Shown here: positions 18,931-30,388 of the stretch, piece by piece
Numbering within the stretch: position 1 is the stretch's first letter
How the letters are laid out: each line of letters starts with the position of its first letter
From: Craterostigma plantagineum
Taxonomy: Eukaryota > Streptophyta > Magnoliopsida > Lamiales > Linderniaceae
DNA: 64,000 bases
Direction: 5' to 3'
NCBI GenBank assembly: GCA_027422505.1
Contig: JAPQWV010000018.1
Span: 13,596,001-13,660,000 of the forward strand
Translations under genes and position numbers: made by a program
Notes under the pieces: model-generated
Seen by the model: the letters and a program-made list of their open reading frames with translations, nothing else
Told to the model about the DNA's origin: nothing
The model's database searches: none

Positions 18931-21900
18931 TTACGGAAGATTCAACATGCCTAATTTTCCGACAAGGAATTGAAATCGTTTCTCATCCAAGGCCTTTGTG
19001 AAAATGTCGGCTAGTTGAAACTCCGTGTTCACAAAGTACAACTCTATCGTGCCTTTTTCTACGTGATCTTTGATAAAATGATATCTAATGTCTATGTGTT
19101 TTGTGCGTGAATGATGAACAGGATTGCAAGTAATGGCGATTGCACTCTGACTATCACTATATATGGGTATATTATTTAGATTGTACCCATAGTCGCGAAG
19201 CTGTGTCCGCATCCACAGCATCTGTGAGCAACAGCTGGCGGCAGCTACGTATTCTGCTTTGGCCGTCGAAGTGGACACATAGTTCTGCTTTTTGGATGAC
19301 CAGCAAACCAGCTTTTCGCCTAAAAATTGAGCGCCACCGGACGTGCTTTTCCTGTCCATTCGGCAACCTGCATAGTCAGCGTCAGTGTAGCCGATAAGTT
19401 TAAAATTCGTACCCTTTGGATACCATAGGCCAAGGGTAGAAGAGCCCTTTAGGTAGCGTAAAATTCTTTTGACCGCGAGCATATGGGATTCTTTGGGATC
19501 GGCTTGAAAACGGGCACACAAGCACGTGGCAAACATGATGTCCGGTCGGCTCGAAGTAAGGTAGAGAAGAGATCCAATGATACTGCGATTCAGTGTGATG
19601 TCGACCGATTTACCAGAGGGATCGGCATCCAACTTGCAGCTTGGTGACATAGGAGTGCTGAGAGACTTGCTCTAGTCTTGATGGAATTTCTTCAGGATAT
19701 CCTTGATGTATTTTGTCTGACTGATGAAAATTCCATCATTGAGCTGCCTGACTTGAAGTCCTAAGAAAAATTGCATCTCTCCCATGTGACTCATCTCGAA
19801 TTTGCTCTTCGTGAGATCTCCAAACTTCTTGCAGAACCGAGGATTTGTTGATTCGAAGATGATGTCGTCGACGTGTACTTGGACGACCATCAGATCTTTG
19901 TCATGCCATTTAACAAATAGGGTTGTGTCTATCGTTCCTCGTATGAATTCAGACTTCACGAGGAAATCACTCAGGACATCGTACCAAGCACGTGGGGCTT
20001 GTTTTAGTCCATATAGAGCTTTGTCCAAGCGATAGACATGATCGGGATGTTCTTGATCAACGAAACCTTCCGGCTGAGCGACGTAGACTTCTTCTTTTAA
20101 CACGCCGTTGAGAAAGGCGGTTTTAACATTCATCTGATAGACTTTGAAGTCTTTGTGAGCCGCATAAGCCAGCAGGAGGCGGATAGCTTCGATACGAGCA
20201 ACAGGAGCATAAGTCTCGTCGTAGTCGATGCCTTCCTGTTGATTGTATCCCTTAGCAACTAGCTTTGCTTTGTTCCGGATCACTTCACCATCTTCATTTT
20301 TCTTATTCTTGGAAACCCATTTAGTTCCGACCACTGTTTTCCCATGTGGACGGGGTACCAAGGTCCACACTTGAAGTCGTTCGAATTGATTGATTTCCTC
20401 TTGCATTGCAATTGTCCAATCCGGGTCTCGTAGTGCGTCTGCTACTTTGGTAGGCTCGTTTTGGCTCAGGAAGCAACTGAAAAGACTGTGTTGACGACGT
20501 GTCCTCACACCAACCGAGGGATCGCCAATTATCTGATCAACCGAGTGGCCTCTCGTCCACTTGCGCTCATGAGGCAAAGCTTAAGGCGATGCGTCAGCCA
20601 TCTGTGGATCTAGATTGCCTATAGTCTCCGATTGATCATTTGTCTGAGGAAGTTCCAATACTGCACTTGGATTGATCGTCTCTGATGATATTTCCTCGAT
20701 GACCACTGTAGGTTCTTCGGTGTTCTGTGGCAATTCTGAATCGGGCGGGGTAGAAGTGTGAGATGAACTTGGTACGTCGGTCTCGTTTAGTAGATAATCC
20801 ATTGTTGGTGTAGGCGTGTATGACCGATATATCGGTTCGAAGAGAGAATCCAAGTCGTCTATTGCAAGTCTCGTTGCTTTGTCTGACACTGATCCTGAAG
20901 TTGTTACCATCTTCTGTTGGTTTTGTGCCAACACACCAGTGATTACGGGTTCTGAAATGTTGTCGTCAGAAGCCAACGGGTTAGGCACGGGTCCTGGACT
21001 GAATTGACCAGAAGCCATATCTGCCACTTCGTGGAAAGTGACATTATAGCTTTCCTTAATAGTTCGGTTGGACTTGATGTATACTCGGTACGCTTTTGAT
21101 GTTGAAGAGTACCCGAAAAATGTAGCTTCGAATCTTTAGGGTCGAACTTTGCACGTTGCTCTCGGTCGTTCGCCACAAAGCACTTGCACCCGAAGACTTT
21201 AAGAAAGGAGATGTTGGGCACTCTATTATTCACAATCTCGTACGGAGTCTTGTTGAACCGTTTGTGAACCACGGTCCTGTTTTGAGTAAAACAAGCGGTA
21301 TTGACTGCTTCAGCCCATAGAAAGTGTGGAAGTCCCGATTCGATCAGCATTGTACGAGCGGCTTCCACTAGTGTTCGATTTTTCCTTTCAACGACCCCAT
21401 TTGTTGAGGTGTTTTGGCGGCTGAAAATTGTTGACTTATTCCAAGTTTCTGATAAAACTCACTGAGGTGATTGTTCTTGAACTCAGTACCGTTGTCTGTT
21501 CGAACAACTTGAATAGTCTGTTGCAGCAGATTTTGAGTTGTGTTCACAAAATTGATAATCAACTCACCAGTCTCATCTTTCGTTCGGAGGAATTTTGTTC
21601 ATGTAGCGAGAATAGTCATCTACAATCACTAGGACATACTTTCTTCCATTGATACTCTGAGTCTGCATCGGACCACAGAGATCCATGTGAATTAGTTCCA
21701 GTGGTCGAGAAGTAGACGCAATTTGCTTGACGTGATGAGATGCTCGCTTCATTTTTCCTAGGTGACATGCCGAACAGTGATGCTCCTTTTGTAGTAGTAT
21801 AGTTGGAAGACCGTGAACCAACTTTTTCGTTGAAAGGAGTTGGAGAGCTTTCATATTCAAATGAGACAGTCGTTGATGCCATAAACTGTTCCTCTGTAAA

Positions 21901-22286
21901 TCAGTCTGAGAAATGAGGCATACAACTGTCGAGGGCCGCACAGACGTCAGGTTGATCGTGTAAAGATTGGATCTCCGAAGTCCTTGAAGGAGTTCTGTGT
22001 CCTGACTATACAAAATTCTGCACCGGTTAGCATGGAAGACCACCTGGAAGCCTTTGTCACAGAATTGGCCTATGCTGAACAAGTTATGACGGAGGCCTTC
22101 GACGTACGAGACATCTTTGATGGTCAGATTCTTCAGAATGATATCCCCAAGTCCTAGAATCGGGGATGAATCCTTGTTCCCAAATCTGACTTTGCCGTTT
22201 GGTCGGTCTTTGTAGTTGCTCAGCAGCTCTTGACTACCAGTCATGTGTGTGGAGCAACCAGAGTCGAGCTACCACACATGATGGAT
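18931..22286 (-). pseudogene. Copia pol of element 1 (PR-INT-RT-RH)
   Basis: The order on the minus strand is: protease motif LDSGCSTHMTG (about 22270-22240); an integrase zinc region with HQRLSHLNMKAL and HHCSACHLGK; the integrase core with HMDLCGPM, VVRTDNGTEFKN and later FLWAEAVNTACFTQNR; reverse transcriptase with [33 protein letters not shown] and VHVDDIIF (usually YVDD); and RNase H with DADYAGC, STAKAEYVAAASC and HIDIRYHFIKD, ending GMLNLP at 18931. A TAG replaces the Tyr codon before LDSG, and frame breaks occur near 21570, 21390, 21130, 20580 and 19670. It is not functional as it stands. Confidence 0.93.
22242..22280. repeat. Hairpin over protease active-site codons
   Basis: CATGTGTG (22242-22249) pairs with CACACATG (22273-22280). 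The sequence encodes HVW...STHM on the minus strand. It lies six bases downstream of the former splice junction and is the single-copy relative of the four tandem hairpins at 3741-3975. Confidence 0.7.
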
Positions 22287-23539
22287 CTCATTTGAAGATG
22301 TGGATGCGTTGTCGTCGTCCGTACGAGTGGATGTTTCGGCGTCCAATTCGTTGTCGAGATGGGCCATGAGGGCCAAGTTCTCTTCTTCGGAGCTCGACGT
22401 GTCCTCGAGCCATTGGTCATATTCGGCCATGAGAGCTACTCCAGCTTCTTTCTGTTTTGTCAATTGAAGCTTTCTGGAGCAGTAGTTTGCATCTCTCTTC
22501 TTCGGGAGAGTGCACTCTCTGGCGAAGTGACCTGCTTTGCCACAGTTAAAGCATTTGTTAGTCTCTGTGGGATTCTTGACCTCGAAACTCTCCGGAGCAC
22601 GTTCTTTGTTCTTGGAGCTTGTAGTCCGAAGTCTGGCTGAGGTTGAAGACTTCTTGAAGTACTTCTTGCTCATCATTTGTCCAATAAGAGCTAACTGTTT
22701 TCCAAGGGCTTTCATGTTCGGCTCGATGTCGGAGTCCGATTCATCTTCCGACTCTGATGATGAAGGTGGCCTAACGATCTTATCCTTTCTTGATCTTGTG
22801 CTCCTCTTCTCCGAGACTAAGGCAATCGTGTCATCGGTTTGTTTGCCTTTCTGCTCTTTGGTGATCTCGCGGATATCCTCCTCATGCTGAGCGAGATTAT
22901 CGAACACGACATTGACATCCAACTCCTCTAGATCTTTGTTTTGTCGTATTTGAGTGGATATTTTCTTCCATTCCGTGGGCAGAGAAGATAGAAATCTTAT
23001 GTTTGTCTCCATGTTTGTCTTCGTTATTTCTATCTTCCTCATTTCATTGAGAAGAGTGAGGTATCGTTGGTAGATCTCGTTTAGACTCTCCTCCGGCTTT
23101 GCTTTGAATGAGTCGTAAGCAGTGAGAATGTTCGCCTTCTTGGCCTTTATGCCAACTTCCGTAATTTGCATCATCCTATGTAGCTCATCCCACATCCCTT
23201 TGGCCGATGTAAGGCTGTTGATTTGTCTGTATATATCGTTGGGAATGCCCTGCATAAGGGATTCATGGCTACTAGATCAGCCTTAGCTCGAGCTCTTTCC
23301 TCCAGAGAGTATTCTCTAGGCTCCTATAGTCGCCTAGAAGCTGGAATTGCTGGAGTAGCTGTTTCGTCCCCGGGTACATGAACCCAGAACTGTGCCGGTC
23401 CCTCCTCTAGGGACTTCAGTAGATTTTCAGCTTGATCCTTTAGAGAGATGAAATTCAGAAAGCGGCTTCTCCACACTGTGTATTCGCCTCTTTGCAAGAT
23501 CGGCGGACGGTTGTCATTTCCGAGTGAGTATGCATCCAT
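22287..23539 (-). pseudogene. SIRE-type gag of element 1
   Basis: ATG at 23539 gives MDAYSLGNDNRPPILQRGEY, followed by a Copia Gag core (VWRSRFLNFI, LNEIYQRYLTLLNEMRKIE). A CCHC zinc knuckle CFNCGKAGHFARECTLPKK follows about two-thirds along, then an acidic Ser-rich tail. A TAG at 23324 and a one-base deletion near 23262 (compare element 2) break the frame. At 22287/22286 the gag tail SSNE joins IHHVW of the protease region, precisely where element 2 has a 1,759-bp GT...AG segment. This copy therefore looks like a reverse-transcribed spliced RNA. Confidence 0.88.
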
Positions 23540-24605
23540 GTTTGTATTGTAGTCGAGTTGTTGAAGGATCTACGTTAATTGTTTTGAAGTTTGAAGATGA
23601 TGTAATGTGCTTCACAAGTGACAAAATTTGTTAGTAGCGTTTGATTCGAAAATTAGATCGACAATTATTTTTGATTCAATCTTTAAAGTTTGATCGAAAT
23701 TAATTCCGTCGAGATAGAATGTACTGAGTACTGTTCTCGAGCGAGAAATTTTGTCAGCGTGATATTTTACGAGCGAGATAAATTGCTCAAAATCATTCGG
23801 TCGAGAAAAATTTCTTGATCGTGAATTTATTTCGATCGTAAAGAAACAGTATGTTAGTAAGTTTCTCGACAAGTCAAAATAAATCTGTTGATTAGAAAAA
23901 TTTTCTCGCATGTAAATAATTTTCGCCTGGTCAAACGTTAAAAGGTTTGACTGAAAAAGTTTCGAGTGAAAGTTTTACGCATGCAAAGTCAAAATAAGTC
24001 TCTCTCGAAAAAGTTTTTCGCTGTATAATGCTCGAGAAATATTTCTAACTAATATCGTTTCTGCTGATGACGATTCTAGCGCTGACTTCATATTCTGACC
24101 GAGAAAAATTCTCGCGCTAAGTTTATCGATCGAGAAACTATTCCGATCGCAAAACTTAGCGAGAAAAATTTGAGCAATCGAGAAAATTCACAAAATACGA
24201 TTAATACAAATTCGAGCTAAAACAAAGAATCGGATAGTGAAATTTGAGGTAATTGCTCGCAATCAAGTACTAATCACGCACGAACAAGCAATTAAACACG
24301 TTATGAAGCAAAATATATCGAATGTGATCAAAATCAGATCGTGTTCTTCATGTTCTTTGCAAACAGTAACACGCAGAAGCAATTCAATCCTAAAAATCGA
24401 AGTTCAAACTGCTACAGAACTGAGCGCAATGATGATCTAACACTTAAACAAGCACAGAAACACCAAATTCAAGTCAATTAAGCACAGAATTAAGCTATTG
24501 GATTGAAAAAGGTTTTCGCGCCAAACCTGCTCTTCGATGAACAGTATCCAGAAAATGATTTTCGATCCAATTCTAACAATTTACGATTCAAAACAGAACG
24601 AATCT
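23540..24605 (-). other. Leader of element 1
   Basis: About 1.07 kb between primer site and gag ATG, AT-rich, with many CGAGAAA/TTTCTCG words. A close relative in the opposite orientation lies at 51781-52845. No ORF is supported. Confidence 0.8.
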
Positions 24606-24617
24606 GCTCTGATACCA
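24606..24617 (-). other. Primer binding site of element 1
   Basis: The plus strand reads GCTCTGATACCA, so the element's sense strand carries TGGTATCAGAGC, complementary to the initiator Met-tRNA 3' end, two bases from the LTR. Confidence 0.94.
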
Positions 24618-24619
24618 AT

Positions 24620-24966
24620 TGTTAGGTCCTACGATTAACAACTCTACGATCCTAGGCTAGAATTCATAGTAATTTGATCGTTTAGATAAACAGTTGAATT
24701 CGATCGAAAAACTCAAATGAAGAACAAGAGAAAGAATTTGAGTAGAGTGAGAAAGTTCATGTTGTTTCTCTAGAAATCGAATTGCAAGCCTTTCGGATCA
24801 ATTCTAAAAACTTTCTCTATTCAGCTCAATTGATTTACATGTATTTATACCAAACAAACTTGGTATAAATATCAAACTAGTCCTAATCCAAGGACTACTA
24901 TACAAAACGCCCCTAATTACAAGAACAACTAATGAAATCAAGCACAATTACAAATGGTATTCTACA
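24620..24966 (-). repeat. 5' LTR of element 1
   Basis: 347 bp, paired with 11279-11629. It lacks four bases (CTCT) in a CT run and carries about a dozen substitutions relative to the other LTR. AAACA follows as the target duplication. Confidence 0.95.
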
Positions 24967-26444
24967 AAACACATTCTCAAACTCAAAATGCAGTAATTCT
25001 TCTCCAACCGATCAACTCATTCTCAAACTCAATAGACTATTTTGCAATATTCACTTTCACATCAATTTTTACAAATTTCAGTAATACCCACATATTTTAC
25101 AACTTTACAAATTAGACCACAAATATTATCTTAGATTTAATCGAAAAAATAATAAGGTTAATAATAAAAAATATATTTATACATATAAAAAGCATCGATT
25201 AATGTTTATTACACGACAACTACAATATATTTATCATATACAAAGCATCGAATATCAATTGCCAAGATCTTTGGCCAATAATTACTCTTAACCCTTATTT
25301 AACCCAATCATTTAACGTAAAATTATAATGCCTTTGTTTGACTTGAGATCGAGCTAGAAAATTCTTTGCTATAGGTCGAGCTTGAACGACGAGATTTCAA
25401 TTTTTTTTCTTTTTGTCGTGTTGGAAAGTAAACAGTTTAAGAACATCGTTCTTACAATTGCTACCAATACTAAAAGTTTTATTATAAGAAGGTTACAAAG
25501 CTTAAAAGGGATATCTAGTGAACTATCTGATGTTACCAAAAAGAGTTGAAGCAATCAATACGAAATAGGTTATTTACTAATAGATTCACATGTCAGATCA
25601 CTTTCGACGAGCTTACTAAAAGAGCTCACTGTCGCAATGTACAATATTTCTTTTTCTGACAAACTGTACGAAAGAAAGGAAGAAGGAGGACTTTACAGCA
25701 AATTAAATAATTACATCCCATTAAAACTACTCAAAACGCAAACATGCGTTTTTTTTACAGAGAAATGATAAATCCCATTTAGGGTTTGGTTTTTGGTATC
25801 CATTGGAGTAATTTATCCCATTTTTTGGGATTTGCAGCTCCATTGGAGTTGCTCTAAGACATGTAATAATATCGAATAGATCGTGGAAATACTGATGCCC
25901 TCGACAATCCATATCGGAGATGCTAAAAGATGGCAAAGTCTAGTGGTAAAACTATTTTAATGTCGGATTATGATGCATTTCTGTATTTTGCTTTAAAACT
26001 AGAAAAACCACAAGTAAATTTAATGCAGGTTATTAGGAAAAAAATGCACTGATACGCAAAACAGAATATGATGAGATTCAGTTCAATCAATCATACCTTT
26101 AGGTATGATAGTATTTGACCTAATCAATTTATACTAAACCGTTTTTAGTGAACGTAGACACGTTATTCGTATTAACTCACCTCAATCAAAGCCAAAATTA
26201 GAGCACGAAGAGGAAATCATGGAGCGATAAGGTTGGTTTGGGAGACATAAGGAAGTATCAATCATCCTCATTAATGTTAGAGATATACTTTAGTGATTAA
26301 GAGTGATTTGAGGCATCTCAATCACAATCAAAGGGATTGTCCACTTAATTATCGAGATTGTGACACTAGTATAAATAATGTAATGCATCATCGTGTAAAT
26401 TAAGCTCACGTTGAATAAAAGTCATTTGTTTATTATTTTCCTCT
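24967..26444. other. Intergenic DNA and probable 5' LTR of Copia A
   Basis: No gene is supported. The first 75 bases repeat the phrase ATTCTCAAACTCAA also found beside the left LTR of element 1. Around 25800-25860 there is CTCCATTGGAGTTGCTCTAA, a type of end often seen on small plant DNA transposons. The 5' LTR of Copia A should end near 26440; a TATA-like TAGTATAAATAATG lies near 26369, but I cannot set its start. Confidence 0.5.
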
Positions 26445-26479
26445 TGGTATTAGAGCAGTTGTGAGCAAAAAAAAATAAT

Positions 26480-27658
26480 ATGAACTCCTTTTCACATAAC
26501 GTTAGCAATTTCATCACCCTCAAATTGAGACAAGCCAATTACCCCCTGTGGCGTGAACAAGCTTTGTCGCTTGCCGAAAGCCAAGATTTGGTCGGCCATT
26601 TAACCGGGGAAACGACGACACCAGTCGTAGACTCAGCAAGCGCCTCCTCCTCAACCTCCATCGCACAATGGAAAAAATCAGATCGGCTCCCTTGTGGATG
26701 GCTCATCGGCACTCTCACTGAAGAAGCACTTGGCCTTGTCATAGGTCAAGAAACAGCGAAATCTGTTTGGGATGCTCTCAAAGAAGCGTATGCCCAAGAT
26801 TCTCAAGAACGAGAATTCACTCTTCGTCAACAATTGACGTATATCTCCAAAGATGACAAAACCTCAATCGGTGATCATATTCGAAAATTCAAAGGCATCT
26901 GCAACAGTTTAGCAACAATTGGGACTCCCGTTGCAGATAAGGTGAAAGTCTTTTCCATACTCACAAGCTTAGGACCAAAGTATGAGTCCTTCACTACAAC
27001 CATGTTGAAACCACCACTACCGTCATACTCCGAGTTGGTGGCGTTATTACAAGGCTATGAGCAGCGTCAGATGTGGTTTACCACCAATATTTCAGCCCAA
27101 CAGATGGCATTTTATGGGCAAAAACAACAATCAGGTTCTACTAATTTCCGCCCTCAAAATAATTTCAACTCCAATGGACGTGGCTTTCAGGCACACAATC
27201 AGAATCCCAATAATCGACGAAATCAAAACCCTGCCAATCTTCCCAACACGCAAGACCAAAAAAGTCGTCGACCACCTCCACAGGGGCAACGCCGGATGAC
27301 ACCAACAGAACGCGAAATGTATCTTGGTGAAACATGTCAAATATGTGGAGTTGCGGGACACATTGCCAAAATATGTTGGCACCTATCTAAACATGTGCAT
27401 GATCAAGATGAAATCCCTAAGGCTCTTGCCGCGCTCACCCTTGATAACACCATTCAAGACAATGAATGGACATCCGACTCAGGAGCGACTCAATGTATGA
27501 CAGGTAATGCTAAATTACTAACTAATAAACGTCCATACTTTGGCAATGACTCTGTCCTAGTAGCCGATGGATCCTTGTTGAAAATTGAATCTATTGGTGA
27601 TGCTAGGATTGAAAGTAATAACCGAGCTCTACCCTTGAAAAATTTTACATGTGCCTAA
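26480..27658 (+). pseudogene. Copia gag and protease of Copia A
   Basis: An open frame of 392 codons. The N-terminal Gag core has ITLKLRQANYPLWREQALS and SLGPKYESFTTTML; the CCHC zinc knuckle is CQICGVAGHIAKICWH near residue 290; the protease motif WTSDSGATQCMTG sits near residue 340. A one-base loss near 27650 moves the rest of the protease region out of frame, ending the ORF early. The ATG at 26480 is 24 bases after the primer site. Confidence 0.85.
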
Positions 27659-29874
27659 ATTAAAAAGGAATTTGTTGTCGATTAGCCATATTACTGACTC
27701 TTGTCCTGTTAACTTCGAATTTCTAATGTGGATTTCTTTATTAAGGAAAGACAGACAGGGCACAAGTTGATGATGGGACAGCGTAAAGGTGATCTATATG
27801 TGATTTCTAACACGCATGAATTACATTTTTTCTCATAGATTCAAGTCAGGTACTATTGAGTTGTGGCACCAGCGTCTGAGACATCCTCATATGGCTACTC
27901 TCACTTCTCTACAGAATAAGGGGTTGATTGATGTTCGAGGACCGAATAAGTCCCAAGTTATTTGTGACAGTTGTCAATTAGCTAAACTTAGTAAATTGCC
28001 TTTCTCTCATTCAAGTAATGTCAGTTCATCCATTTTTAATAAAATTCATTGTGATTTATAGGGCCCACCACCGGTTTTATCTCTTGGAAAATTTCGTTAT
28101 TATGCATGTATTACTGATGATTTTCGCGCTATACATGGCTAATTCCTTTAAAGTCTAAATCTGATTTCTTTGATGTGTTTATTGCTTTTGAAAGATATGT
28201 CGCAAGACAATTTGACAAGAAAATAAAAATATTTCATTCCGATGGTGGTGGTGAATTTGTAAATTCAAGGCTCAACTCTCATTTCGTAGCTCAAGGCATT
28301 GTTCATCAAATTTCTTGTCCACACACTCCGGAGCAATCAGGTATGGTAGAACGACGACATAGCATAATTCGCGAATTAGGTATGTCAATGATGTTTCATT
28401 GTAATGCTCCATTATATTTATGGGTAGAGGCATTTTCGACTGCTGTTTTTCTTATAAATCGACTGCCATCAACTGCAATTGACTAGACACGCCTTTCTTC
28501 AAATTGCAGGGAGCTCATCCAAATTACTCCTTTCTTCGGATATTTGGTTCTAAATGCTTCCCATACACATGGGATAGTCGAAAGAATAAATTCGATCCAA
28601 AGACATTCCCTTGTGTCTTTATCGGTTATAGTGATCGTCACAAAGGCTATAAATGTTTTCATCCTACTACTCAAAAGATTTTTATTTCACGTCATGTAGT
28701 GATTGATGAAACCATGTTTCCATTTAAAACTCACAATTTAAATGCCGCGCCTACTGTGAATGATAAATGGATTAGTATTTTTGACTCATGGACAGTTCTT
28801 CCCGCTTCTCATGTTACATCGTCGTTGCAGGAAACAGATACTTGTGATCAACCACTCGCATCGCCTTTGTTGCCGCCGCCTACTGTTCCTAGCCATGATG
28901 ATGACCTTACATCTTCATCTCCTCCAGACGTCGAATCCACATCTCCAACCGATCCACCTAATGAACCTGAATCATCATGCCCTGCACGTCATTCTATGGT
29001 CACACGCTCTCAAGTTGGTACTCACAAACCAAATCCCAAATATGCCCTCAATGTCATCCACCACGAAATTCCGCGAACGCTGAAGACTATTAAAAGTGCT
29101 CTCCAACATGAAGGATGGCGAAACGCCATGAAAGAAGAAATGGATGCTCTTCGGCGTAATGATACTTGGGATCTTGTTCCAAGAATTAACAATATGCATA
29201 TTATTGGTTCCAAATGGGTCTTCAAGGCAAAACTTAAACCGGATGGAACTCTCTATCGCCTAAAGGCTCGCCTTTTTGCAAAAGGATATCATCAACTTGA
29301 TGGAATTGATTACGTCGACACTTTCTCGCCAGTCATCAAGCCCGGTACTATCCGACTTGTACTCAGCATTGCTTTAGTTCGACATTGGGATATTCACCAA
29401 CTAGACGTTCAAAATGCATTTCTTCATGGTACGATCACGGAGAATATTTACATGGATCAACCCCCGGGAATGACTGACGATAGGTTCCCACACCATGTGT
29501 GCAAGCTTCGTCGTGCGCTTTACGGTTTGAAACAAGCACCTCGTGCTTGGTTTAATCGCTTTAGTACTTTTCTTTTAAAACATGGATTTTTCTGCAGCCT
29601 AGCTGATCCTTCGCTGTTTGTTTTAAAGTGTTCTTATGGTACTTTAACCCTTCTTTTGTGCGTCGTTGATATGCTTATTACAGGTTCCAGCTCTCAACTT
29701 TTGGATTCATTTATCAAGCTCCTACATTCAGAGTTTGCTATGAAAGATCTTGGACCCATTCATCACTTTCTTGGCATAGAGGTTACCTCGACGTCTGATG
29801 GGTTACATTTATCTCAAGCTCACTATGCTCTTACGATACTTGAAAAGCAGATATGGTCAACTGCAAACCTATGA
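27659..29874 (+). pseudogene. Copia integrase and reverse transcriptase of Copia A
   Basis: Frames in order give ELWHQRLRHPHMATL and CDSCQLAKL (integrase zinc region), a TAG in place of Trp near 28060, then HSDGGGEFVN and HTPEQSGMVERRH (integrase core Asp and Glu), a stop near 28485, and reverse transcriptase from 28504 with IHQLDVQNAFLHG and [14 protein letters not shown]. The catalytic box reads CVVDMLITG instead of YVDDM, losing the first catalytic Asp. The frame ends at 29874 before RNase H. Confidence 0.88.
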
Positions 29875-29940
29875 GCTTGAAACCAAAACTAGGGGACTCA
29901 ACAACACTACTCCACTCACGGATCTACCCATTGACTGCCA

Positions 29941-30271
29941 CTAAATAAATTAATAGTGCATCACCGTACCAAACCAAATAACACAACAATGGCATTGGTG
30001 CTTATTACTTGAAAAATAAATAATATTTTCGAAATTAAGAAAACAATTAGGATCATATTGCAAATACTAGTTGTTAGATTATTACCGTCCTTTGGAGGCA
30101 ACGAAAAGCCACATTCCATTCACCTTAACTCGAGCTAGAAATTATCTTTTAGGGTGAAATAGGAAACGTGTCCTCGTAACTAGGTAGGGTAATATAAAAA
30201 TAAATCGAAATAGAAGATAAGTTAGATGAACACATGTATATCGTTTTATTACACAAACAGATAGAAGACAG

Positions 30272-30332
<61 letters not shown>

Positions 30333-30388
30333 AAGACGACTTGGGAGCTGAGGGTTTGTGATAAATTCTTAATCATCATCTTCGTAAG
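29941..30388 (+). promoter_or_regulatory. Upstream region of the GARP gene with a (TA)n tract
   Basis: About 450 bp separate the Copia A debris from the gene's ATG. A pure TA run of roughly 27 units occupies about 30274-30330, ending some 59 bases before the ATG. It probably lies in the promoter or 5' UTR. No other element is firm. Confidence 0.5.

Larger units (their letters stand above)
11279..24966 (-). mobile_element. 13.7-kb SIRE/Maximus-like Copia element (element 1)
   Basis: Two LTRs (351 and 347 bp) start TGTTAGGTCC, and AAACA target duplications lie at 11274-11278 and 24967-24971. The Met-tRNA primer site (24606-24617) and purine tract (11630-11641) fix the minus orientation. The order on the minus strand is leader, gag, protease, integrase, reverse transcriptase, RNase H, a 3.8-kb spacer, then a 3.5-kb third ORF. 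The LTRs differ at roughly a dozen positions plus a 4-bp indel by eye, so it is clearly older than the 1459-7098 element. Several stops and frameshifts break gag and pol. RT wording ([19 protein letters not shown]) and the extra ORF fit the SIRE lineage of Ty1/Copia. Confidence 0.93.
26445..29940 (+). mobile_element. 3'-truncated Copia element (Copia A)
   Basis: It begins with a primer site differing by one base from the Met-tRNA complement (TGGTATTAGAGC, 26445-26456), then gag, protease, integrase and reverse transcriptase in Copia order. RNase H and the 3' LTR are missing; recognisable coding ends near 29874 and debris continues to about 29940. Its proteins closely resemble those of Copia B at 33066-37616, so they are one family (possibly Ale-like; uncertain). 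It lies about 450 bp upstream of the host transcription factor gene. Confidence 0.88.

Noticed and set aside
22268..22271. TAG between gag and protease in element 1 as a programmed readthrough stop
   Set aside because: Element 2 has TAC (Tyr) at the same codon, and Tyr is expected in the protease motif, so this is more simply a point mutation.
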